From an uncultured Coriobacteriales bacterium (GTDB lineage: Bacteria > Actinomycetota > Coriobacteriia > Coriobacteriales > Atopobiaceae): a DNA stretch of 5,440 bases. The stretch lies in the NCBI GenBank assembly GCA_947305035.1, contig CAMZCV010000089.1, forward strand, positions 1 through 5,440, written 5' to 3'. The position numbers and the translations under genes are program-made. The notes below the pieces were generated by a model. That model did not search any database. It was not told where the DNA came from and saw only the letters and a program-made list of their open reading frames with translations. How positions within the stretch are numbered: position 1 is the first letter of the stretch; every line of letters begins with the position of its first letter. Below are positions 1 through 5,366 of the stretch, piece after piece.

Positions 1-66
1 AGCCTGTTTTCAGAGGGACCGTACACCGCAATACGGAACCCACAATATCAGCGATACGCGGTCTAG
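1..66 (+). CDS. Possible 3' end of an upstream gene (partial, uncertain)
   Basis: The first frame is open from the window edge to a TAG at 64-66 and reads SLFSEGPYTAIRNPQYQRYAV. A terminator begins 22 bases later, as expected downstream of a gene end. The second frame is also open to a TAA at 68-70 (ending ...ISDTRSS), and the third runs on to 169, so the frame cannot be chosen with confidence. With only 21 codons visible, no family can be recognised. The region could also be non-coding sequence preceding the packaging genes. The base composition here is moderate, closer to the HNH gene than to the GC-rich structural genes. Confidence 0.3.
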   Translation, partial: SLFSEGPYTAIRNPQYQRYAV

Positions 67-88
67 CTAACCGCACTACATATCGCAG

Positions 89-132
89 AAAGGCCCTGTC
101 AGCTCACCCGACGCTGCTGATGGGGCCTTTTT
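89..132 (+). terminator. Strong intrinsic terminator with 15-bp stem
   Basis: Bases 89-103 (AAAGGCCCTGTCAGC) pair with 116-130 (GCTGATGGGGCCTTT). All 15 positions pair as RNA, two of them as G-U wobbles. The 12-base loop is 104-115. The 3' arm runs into a five-T tract (128-132). This would end transcription of whatever lies to the left and insulate the HNH/packaging genes. The loop is unusual: 107-115 (CCCGACGCT) is perfectly complementary to 154-162, just before the HNH start codon, so the element may also act in the leader of the next gene. Confidence 0.85.
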
Positions 133-142
133 CTGTCTCTCT

Positions 143-162
143 GCGTCGGGGAAAGCGTCGGG
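143..162 (+). repeat. Tandem GCGTCGGG repeat, 12-bp period, upstream of HNH gene
   Basis: GCGTCGGG occurs at 143-150 and again at 155-162, one 12-base period apart. A third, inverted copy (CCCGACGC) lies at 107-114 in the loop of the terminator. The second copy ends four bases before the ATG at 167, so it covers the region where the ribosome would bind. It may be a protein-binding iteron (HNH protein, TerS or a repressor) or part of an RNA structure. The repeat is seen directly; the function is inferred. Confidence 0.5.
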
Positions 163-166
163 AATC

Positions 167-1363
167 ATGACAGAAGAAATGGAGCTGCGAATCTGCGAGC
201 TGTACGAGCACTATGAGACAGCGCGTGAGGTGTCGGCGATAGTTGGGTACTCGAACGAATGCGTACGTCGTGTTCTCAAGAAGCATGGTATAGCACGCAC
301 TCATAGACATGAGAAGCCAAAGCAGGTATATGCAAATTGCAGACGGTCAAAGCTGTGCCACGCACTTGTCGTTCAACTCTCGCAGATTTGTGGTTTAAGT
401 GACAACGACGTGGCTAGTGTTGTTGGAGTTGCGTCAAGCACAGTATCGGCAGTTCTCCTGAGTCGAGGAATTAGAAGATTAAAGTGCAAAACACGAGCAG
501 CAGATATAGACAAAGATTTGCTTAATGCGATTGAAGATGAATATGTTGATGGAGCTAGTTGTTACGAGTTGGAAAGCAAATACGACATTAGCCGATATGT
601 AATTGGTGACTTAATGCGTAAACGCGGCATTCGCCGCGGAAGAGGCAGCAATTCACGCAAAGGCGGCGTAGCCTGCGGACAGAAGTTGCGCGAAAGAGCG
701 AAGAAGCGCTTTGATTCCGTGGCCCATTTGGTCGAGCTTCTTGAATACATGGGCCACGAGCAGTCACGCGTTAGGTGCGTCAAATGCGGCAGGGAGTTCA
801 TGTGGTACAAGGACCACTGGAAGATGGACGTACCGTGCCCAGACTGTCGTGCTGAAATCAGTCGCAGGGCTAGAGAGAAAGAGCGCAAGCAGAAGAAGTA
901 CGAGCGCAAACAACAGCTTGAAGCCGCACGAGAGTGGTGCCTATCCGTTCCGCGCATATGCAAGCACTGCGGGATGCCGTTCTACTCGGAGTACGAAACG
1001 GCGGCGTATTGCTCTCCGCAGTGTAAGCACAAGGCGAAGGTACTGAGAAGCAGGCAGCGACAAAGCAAGAAGGGACGCCACGGCAGGAACCCGTACAAGC
1101 GTCGCATGCGCATAGTTGTGAATGAAAACACGTTTGACCGGACCGTAACGCTCGATGCCGTCTACAAGAAATATCGCGGCAAGTGCTGCTCGTGTGGCTG
1201 CAAGACGGTTCGCTCTAAGAGTCCCGTGCCAAATCAGGCAACAGTTGACCATGTGATAGCGCTGAACAACTTCGGAACGCACACGTGGGACAACGTTCAA
1301 CTGCTTTGCATGGACTGCAACAGGCATAAGTCGGACAAGGGCCAGATGCGTCTATCCGTCTAG
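167..1363 (+). CDS. HNH endonuclease with three HTH repeats and two zinc modules
   Basis: This 398-residue protein ends in an HNH nuclease: C340-x2-C343, then D361-H362, N376, and C381-x2-C384-N385 with K388. H362 is the expected general base, and the four cysteines should bind a structural zinc. Upstream lie two more four-cysteine modules (C204/C207/C224/C227 and C265/C268/C282/C286), separated by a very basic, probably helical segment (about 228-257). The N-terminal part holds three helix-turn-helix repeats (4-44, 64-104, 117-157) that align without gaps, each ending in a G-I-x-R motif (GIAR, GIRR, GIRR). It is predicted to be a sequence-specific DNA endonuclease. HNH proteins next to terminases can aid packaging cleavage, but those I know of are usually much smaller, so a homing-type role is a real alternative. 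The first half is AT-rich (481-600 is 45/120 G+C by hand count), suggesting recent acquisition. ATG 167 has only a weak GGGGAAAG-type ribosome site; ATG 179 is an alternative start. Confidence 0.88.
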   Translation: MTEEMELRICELYEHYETAREVSAIVGYSNECVRRVLKKHGIARTHRHEKPKQVYANCRRSKLCHALVVQLSQICGLSDNDVASVVGVASSTVSAVLLSRGIRRLKCKTRAADIDKDLLNAIEDEYVDGASCYELESKYDISRYVIGDLMRKRGIRRGRGSNSRKGGVACGQKLRERAKKRFDSVAHLVELLEYMGHEQSRVRCVKCGREFMWYKDHWKMDVPCPDCRAEISRRAREKERKQKKYERKQQLEAAREWCLSVPRICKHCGMPFYSEYETAAYCSPQCKHKAKVLRSRQRQSKKGRHGRNPYKRRMRIVVNENTFDRTVTLDAVYKKYRGKCCSCGCKTVRSKSPVPNQATVDHVIALNNFGTHTWDNVQLLCMDCNRHKSDKGQMRLSV

Positions 1364-1367
1364 GGGG
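1362..1367 (+). promoter_or_regulatory. Ribosome binding site deciding the TerS start
   Basis: AGGGGG overlaps the HNH stop codon (TAG 1361-1363) and lies five bases before ATG 1373. An in-frame GTG at 1367 would add two residues, but it sits inside this ribosome site, so ATG 1373 is the better start. Confidence 0.6.
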
Positions 1368-1372
1368 TGCCG

Positions 1373-1618
1373 ATGCCGAAGAACAGGCCGCTGGAAACCA
1401 GCCACGTCGAATCTATCGAGACGGCATGGCACCAGCATGACGAGGTGCAGATGCTGAAGAACCTCGTTGCGAAGTACGCACGGGTTCTCGACATGACCGA
1501 CAGTGGGCGCGACATCAAGCCGCTCGCCACTGGCATGCTCGAAGCGATGGACCGACTGAAGGCGATTGACGATTCTGCCGACGAGGGCGAGTTCAGCGAA
1601 GTGCTGGACGAGCTGTGA
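1373..1618 (+). CDS. terS: Terminase small subunit (short actinophage type)
   Basis: This 81-residue acidic protein sits directly before the terminase large subunit, the usual place for TerS, which binds the packaging site and delivers DNA to TerL. Residues 44-62 contain a SGRDIKPLA segment followed by an amphipathic helix with a periodic Leu/Met pattern (ML-AM-RL). From family knowledge, this resembles the conserved core of short small-terminase proteins in actinobacterial phages, where an S-x-R-D turn precedes a helix. No N-terminal HTH is obvious, and the protein is shorter than many TerS proteins, so the DNA-binding part may be minimal or supplied by a partner. It begins 9 bases after the HNH stop and its TGA overlaps the TerL GTG. 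The assignment rests mostly on position and this one motif; 'hypothetical protein upstream of TerL' is the cautious alternative. Confidence 0.6.
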   Translation: MPKNRPLETSHVESIETAWHQHDEVQMLKNLVAKYARVLDMTDSGRDIKPLATGMLEAMDRLKAIDDSADEGEFSEVLDEL

Positions 1619-3042
1619 GGTACGGAAACCAGTCGCCGACGTTCGAGACCGTGGGGAGCTACCACCACAGCGCTGGTGGTCGGCTCTGCGACGTGTTCGA
1701 GACGTGGGGCACGACGTTCTACCCGTGCCAGCGGCGCGAGCTGACCCTGTTCATGGCTCGCGACGCCGACAACCGCTTCGCTTCGCGCACCATCTGCATC
1801 AGCAAGCCGCGCCAGAACGGCAAGAGCTTCAGCGCACGCAAGTACGCGATAACGATGGCCGCGAAGGGCAAGCACGTCCTGTTCTCGGCGCACAACGGCT
1901 CGACCGTGCGCAAGATGTTCAAGTTCATCGCCGACGAGTGCGAGCAGACGCCCGACCTAGCGCGGCGCGTCAAGAGCATCTACCGCGCGGCTGGCACCGA
2001 GGGCATCTACTTCGTGAACGGCGGCTGCATCGAGTTCCAGACGCGCACCAACAGCGGCGCACGTGGCGAGACCTACGACGTGATCGTGATTGACGAGGCG
2101 CAGGAGCTGACCTACGACCAGCTCGACGCCATCAAGCCGACCACGCTCGCGTCCGAGTCCGGCGACCCGCAGATGATCTACCTCGGCACGCCGCCGAACG
2201 AGAAGTGCAGCGGCGACGTGTTCGCCGACTACCACGAAGCCGCCCACGCTGGCAAGGCTGGCAGCATGTGGTGGATGGAGTGGTCGGTTGACGATGTTCC
2301 CGACCTGACCGACCGCAGCGCCGCGCTGGAGCTGGCGTACAGCACGAACCCCGCGCTGGGCTACCGCATCCGCGAGGACGTGATGCTCGACGCCATCGAC
2401 AGCTACGTGATGAAGCCCGACAGCTTCGCACGCGAGTACCTGGGGCGCTGGAACCCGAGCCTGCGTGTGGCCGACTTCCTAGTCACGCAGATGGCATGGC
2501 ACAACACGCAGACGGCAACCGCGCCGTCGAACGTGTCGAAGTTGGCCTACGGCGTCCGCTTCACCACCGACGGGCGCAGCGTCTCGCTCGCCGCGGCGGT
2601 CACGCACGCCGACGGGTGCCACGTCGAGTACATCCGCACCGAGCCTACGGTCGCTGGCGTCTCGTGGCTGGTCGATTGGATAGTCGCACGCAAGGGTCGC
2701 GCCGCGGCGGTCGCAATCGACGGAAAGGCCGACGCCACCGACCTCGGGCAGCAGCTCATAGCGGCTGGCATGCCCAAGGGTGCCGTCATGGTCGCCCGCA
2801 CGTCCGACGCGATAAGCGCAGACGCGATGCTCGTGAACGCCGTGAACGACGGCACGCTGACGCATCTGGAAGACCCCGCGCTCGCCGAGAGCGCTCTGGG
2901 CGCGACGAGACGCCCGATAGGCAAGGACGGCGGCTACGGCTTCGGCGGCGAGTGCCCCGAGCGGCTGGACGCCTGCGCGCTGGCCCTGTGGGCGGCACGA
3001 ACCACCAAGCGCGACCCAAGGCGCAGAGGGAGGATAGGATGA
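1615..3042 (+). CDS. terL: Terminase large subunit (packaging ATPase/nuclease)
   Basis: This 475-residue motor protein drives DNA into the prohead and cuts the concatemer. The N-terminal ATPase has a Walker A of terminase type, SKPRQNGKS (63-71, with K70 and S71), a Walker B DVIVIDEAQ (155-163, with D160 and catalytic E161), and a coupling motif YLGTPP (189-194). The C-terminal half is the RNase H-like nuclease: candidate acidic residues are D319 in the TTDGR strand, D369 in AVAIDGK, and D452 in ERLDACALALW. The conserved-looking ATRRPIG (430-436) and the glycine-rich YGFGG are, from memory, typical of actinobacterial phage terminases. The strand that often carries the first nuclease Asp reads YGVRF, with R315 at that place. 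Translation starts at GTG 1615, overlapping the TerS stop (GTGA). No good ribosome site precedes it, so coupling to TerS is likely. The C-terminus is very basic. Confidence 0.95.
   Translation: MRYGNQSPTFETVGSYHHSAGGRLCDVFETWGTTFYPCQRRELTLFMARDADNRFASRTICISKPRQNGKSFSARKYAITMAAKGKHVLFSAHNGSTVRKMFKFIADECEQTPDLARRVKSIYRAAGTEGIYFVNGGCIEFQTRTNSGARGETYDVIVIDEAQELTYDQLDAIKPTTLASESGDPQMIYLGTPPNEKCSGDVFADYHEAAHAGKAGSMWWMEWSVDDVPDLTDRSAALELAYSTNPALGYRIREDVMLDAIDSYVMKPDSFAREYLGRWNPSLRVADFLVTQMAWHNTQTATAPSNVSKLAYGVRFTTDGRSVSLAAAVTHADGCHVEYIRTEPTVAGVSWLVDWIVARKGRAAAVAIDGKADATDLGQQLIAAGMPKGAVMVARTSDAISADAMLVNAVNDGTLTHLEDPALAESALGATRRPIGKDGGYGFGGECPERLDACALALWAARTTKRDPRRRGRIG
3026..3033 (+). promoter_or_regulatory. 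Strong ribosome binding site for portal gene
   Basis: GAGGGAGG lies at the end of the TerL gene, five bases before ATG 3039 and eight before ATG 3042. Both ATGs are in the portal frame. The site shows that the portal starts here, even though its frame stays open far upstream inside TerL. Confidence 0.75.
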
Positions 3043-4505
3043 TGCAACCGGACCCGTGGGTCACCATGCCCAGCACCGTCGTGGACCTCAGCGGCATCCC
3101 GAACGCCGCGGGCATGAGCGACGAGGTGGCGTGGTGGGCGCAGCTGCTCGTGGACGAGTACGACGCGCACTCGCCGCACAACCAGCTCCTGCGCCGCTAC
3201 TACGACGGCATCGTGAGCGTGAGCGACTACGGCGTGGGTGCCGAGATCGAGAACGACCAGACCTGCCACTGGCCCGCGAAGGCCGTGGACGCGCTGGCCG
3301 ACCGCATCACGTTCAACGGCTTCACGATGCCCGCCGAGCTGGACGAAGCGCTGGTTGACTCGCTCGTGCGCATCGAGGACGAGAACAACCTCGCCAACAG
3401 CTACAACGAGCACCTGACGCCGAAGCTGCTGTACGGCTGCATGGCGGCGACCGTCACGCGCAACGCGGCGGGCCGCGCGGTCGTGCGGTTCCACAGTGCG
3501 GAGACGTTCACGGCCATCCCGTCTCCAGACGGCAGGGACGGCGTGGTGGCGGCAGGTCTCGCCATCGCCCGCATGGAGCACACGGCGTGGAGCCGTCTCG
3601 CGCCCGTGCCCACCGTCGTGAACCTGCACCTTCCCGGCAACGTGGTCGAGGTGCGGCAGGTCGCAGCTGGGCAGTGGGTGGCGAGCGACGGCGCGACGAT
3701 GGAGACGGAGCCGTCGCTGTACGTGTTCAAGCACGACGGCACGGGGACGCTTAACGCGTTCGGGCGCACCCGCATCAGCCGCTACGTGCGCACGCTCACC
3801 GACGATGCAATCCGCTGCATGTGGCACATGCAGATATCCGGCGCGTACTACTCCATCCCGAAGCTGATACTGCTCAACCTCTTGCCCGAGCAGTACGAGG
3901 CGGTCATCGGCGACAAGTTCAAGTACCAGCTCGACCGCGTGATTGCGACCGAAGCGGACGAGAGCGGCGAGAGCCGCACGTCCATCCAGCAGCTCAGCGG
4001 CAACAGCCCGCAGCCGTTCGTGGACGAGCTGCGAGCGCTCGCGTGCCAGTTCTCGGGCGCGACGGGCGTCCCGCTCAACTCGCTCGGCATCGTGCAGGAC
4101 AACCCGAGCAGCGCGGAAGCCATCGGTGCCGCCCGCGAGGACATCTGCCTGATTGCCAAGCGCGACATAAAGGCCGACCGCCCCGTGCTGCGCAAGGTGG
4201 CGCTCGCCGCGCTCTCCGTCCAGCTCAACACGACGGTTGAGCGGCTGCTCGCCGACCACCCCGAGCTGCACGAGCTGTCCGCGCGGTTCGACTCGCCCGT
4301 GCTGCACAGCTACGGCGAGGTCGCCAACTTCGTCACGCAGGTGAACAGCGTCCGCGACGGGTTTGGCAAGACCGACTACGCCGCTCGCCTTCTGGGCGTG
4401 CCCGACGAGGAGCTGGAAGCCGTCAAGAGCGACGAGGTGAGGGCGGCTAGCGCAGCCGCGTTCAATGCCATCTTCGCCGCGCCCGCTGGCGGTGCTGAGG
4501 AATGA
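3039..4505 (+). CDS. Portal protein, SPP1 gp6-like
   Basis: This 488-residue protein forms the dodecameric channel at the unique capsid vertex through which TerL pumps DNA. The order TerL-portal-MuF and the length fit the SPP1 gp6 portal family. Visible family features are the N-terminal LLRRYYDG (50-57), the HWPAKAVDALADRI segment (77-90) that starts the clip/stem-proximal core, and the hallmark GVPLNSLGIVQDNPSSAEAI (343-362) followed by a long helix. In this family the segment is typically written as PxxxLG..xxNPSSAEA. The C-terminus is Ala-rich and acidic. The start is ATG 3039, overlapping the TerL stop as ATGA and served by GAGGGAGG; ATG 3042 is a one-codon alternative. The stop overlaps the next ATG. 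Codon use is strongly GC-biased, like TerL and unlike the HNH gene. Family assignment is from memory of the motif. Confidence 0.93.
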   Translation: MMQPDPWVTMPSTVVDLSGIPNAAGMSDEVAWWAQLLVDEYDAHSPHNQLLRRYYDGIVSVSDYGVGAEIENDQTCHWPAKAVDALADRITFNGFTMPAELDEALVDSLVRIEDENNLANSYNEHLTPKLLYGCMAATVTRNAAGRAVVRFHSAETFTAIPSPDGRDGVVAAGLAIARMEHTAWSRLAPVPTVVNLHLPGNVVEVRQVAAGQWVASDGATMETEPSLYVFKHDGTGTLNAFGRTRISRYVRTLTDDAIRCMWHMQISGAYYSIPKLILLNLLPEQYEAVIGDKFKYQLDRVIATEADESGESRTSIQQLSGNSPQPFVDELRALACQFSGATGVPLNSLGIVQDNPSSAEAIGAAREDICLIAKRDIKADRPVLRKVALAALSVQLNTTVERLLADHPELHELSARFDSPVLHSYGEVANFVTQVNSVRDGFGKTDYAARLLGVPDEELEAVKSDEVRAASAAAFNAIFAAPAGGAEE

Positions 4506-5257
4506 GCGCCATCCCGAGGGCCTACGTCGACAACTTCACGAAGGCCATCAACGGACTGAGCGCCGCCGCACGCGAGGGGCTGGCAGAAGCGCTCGCCGCC
4601 ATCGACATGACGCAGCCCGTGGAAGCAATCCGCGAGCAGACGATCGCGGCGATGGACGTGTGGTGCGGAGGTCTGACCGACCAGGTGGCCATCATCGCCG
4701 CGGAGTTCTACGACGGGCTGCGCGAAATCGAGCTGGGCGCTCGCATGGGTGCCGTCGCCAACAGCGGGCGCAACCGCGACGCCACCGAGGGCGCGGTCCG
4801 CGCGTTCGCCGAGAAGCTGGTGGACGGCAAGCCCGAGCAGTTCGTGGAGCTGTGCCTGGAACGGCTCGACTACGAGGGCAAGGTCGCGGCGAGCCAGACG
4901 GTCCTCAACAACGCCAAGCGCGACCGCGCCAAGCCGCGGTTCGCACGCGTGCCCACGGGCGCTGAGACGTGCGACTTCTGCCTGATGCTGGCAAGCCGCG
5001 GGTTCGTCTACCACACCGAGCAGACGGCGAGCCATGCGCACAGCGGCTGCGACTGCCGCACCGTGCCCAGCTGGAAGGGCTACACCGTCACGGGCTACGA
5101 CCCGGACGCCATCCACGACCGATGGCAGGCGGCGATAGACCAGCAGGCAGCGGAGCGTGCCGAGCGCAACGGCACGACCGAAGCGGAGGAGCGCCGGAAG
5201 ATTCTCGCCACCTACGAGCAGTCCGCGCGAAACGCGAAGAAGCGCAACAGGCGCTAG
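4502..5257 (+). CDS. MuF-like minor head (minor capsid) protein
   Basis: This 251-residue protein follows the portal with an ATGA overlap, the standard place for an SPP1 gp7/MuF-type minor head protein. Such proteins attach to the portal or capsid interior and act in DNA packaging or ejection. The diagnostic C-terminal part is RFARVPTGAETCDFC (146-160), then LASRGFVYH (163-171), then HAHSGCDC (178-185), and GYDPD (198-202). Cys157, Cys160, His178, His180, Cys183 and Cys185 form a compact cluster that could bind zinc. The N-terminal 140 residues look all-helical. The last 40 residues are highly charged and basic (ending KKRNRR) and probably form a helix; no toxin or enzyme domain is appended, unlike some MuF proteins. 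The GAGG before the start is only one base from the ATG, so translation probably depends on coupling to the portal gene. It is the last gene before an intrinsic terminator. Confidence 0.85.
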   Translation: MSAIPRAYVDNFTKAINGLSAAAREGLAEALAAIDMTQPVEAIREQTIAAMDVWCGGLTDQVAIIAAEFYDGLREIELGARMGAVANSGRNRDATEGAVRAFAEKLVDGKPEQFVELCLERLDYEGKVAASQTVLNNAKRDRAKPRFARVPTGAETCDFCLMLASRGFVYHTEQTASHAHSGCDCRTVPSWKGYTVTGYDPDAIHDRWQAAIDQQAAERAERNGTTEAEERRKILATYEQSARNAKKRNRR

Positions 5258-5272
5258 TACCAAAGCGAAATC

Positions 5273-5293
5273 AGGCCCGAAAGGGCCTTTTTT
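5273..5293 (+). terminator. Intrinsic terminator after MuF-like gene
   Basis: AGGCCC (5273-5278) pairs with GGGCCT (5283-5288) around a stable GAAA tetraloop, and five more T residues follow (5289-5293). It begins 16 bases after the stop codon of the MuF-like gene. It would end, or partly attenuate, the HNH-to-MuF transcript before the scaffold/capsid genes. Confidence 0.88.
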
Positions 5294-5306
5294 CATATCC
5301 ACGCAA

Positions 5307-5330
5307 TGCGGCGGGCGGTCAATCGCCGCA
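5307..5330 (+). other. GC-rich hairpin in leader of next head gene
   Basis: TGCGGCG (5307-5313) pairs perfectly with CGCCGCA (5324-5330) around a 10-base loop. The loop contains a second GGCG (5314-5317) that could pair with CGCC (5324-5327) instead, so two mutually exclusive folds exist. There is no T-tract, so it is not a terminator. It may be a regulatory or mRNA-stabilising 5' leader element, or a DNA-level operator. Confidence 0.45.
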
Positions 5331-5336
5331 CCGACA

Positions 5337-5350
5337 CCTGCTAGGGCAGG
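5337..5350 (+). other. Small hairpin immediately upstream of ribosome site
   Basis: CCTGC (5337-5341) pairs with GCAGG (5346-5350) around the loop TAGG. It ends four bases before the AGGAGG ribosome site, so it would leave that site exposed while protecting the 5' side of the message. The pairing is perfect but short, so chance is possible in GC-rich DNA. Confidence 0.4.
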
Positions 5351-5354
5351 GGAT

Positions 5355-5360
5355 AGGAGG
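5355..5360 (+). promoter_or_regulatory. Consensus ribosome binding site for the scaffold-like gene
   Basis: AGGAGG sits six bases before ATG 5367. It is a perfect Shine-Dalgarno core and the strongest in the window, consistent with a highly expressed head-assembly gene that starts its own translation rather than relying on coupling. Confidence 0.85.
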
Positions 5361-5366
5361 TCAGCA

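Noticed and set aside
1..88. Possible tRNA or att site at the left edge
   Set aside because: No GTTCGA-type T-loop, no acceptor-stem pairing and no CCA end could be found by eye, and there is no integrase nearby.
562..963. Open frame on the - strand inside the HNH gene
   Set aside because: The + strand frame has coherent zinc and HNH motifs throughout; the reverse product is Ser/Arg/Leu-rich with no recognisable pattern.
1367..1372. GTG 1367 as the start of the small terminase
   Set aside because: The GTG lies within the AGGGGG ribosome site; ATG 1373 has correct spacing.
2496..3038. Apparent upstream extension of the portal reading frame inside the TerL gene
   Set aside because: The frame is open only because of GC-rich codon structure. 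The translated sequence is Arg/Gly-rich and low in complexity, TerL is clearly coding there, and a strong ribosome site marks the start at 3039.
2934..4307. Long open frame on the - strand (457 codons) opposite the portal
   Set aside because: It is rich in Val, Arg, Ala, His and Leu in the pattern of an antisense shadow of GC-biased codons; no motif, no plausible ribosome site, and it overlaps three well-supported + strand genes.
4376..5302. Long open frame on the - strand (308 codons) opposite the MuF-like gene
   Set aside because: Same antisense-shadow composition. It would also begin within the terminator that serves the + strand operon.
5294..5354. Sigma70-type promoter for the scaffold-like gene
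   Set aside because: CATATCC near 5294 vaguely resembles a -10 element, but no matching -35 is visible at the right distance because the terminator stem occupies that position.
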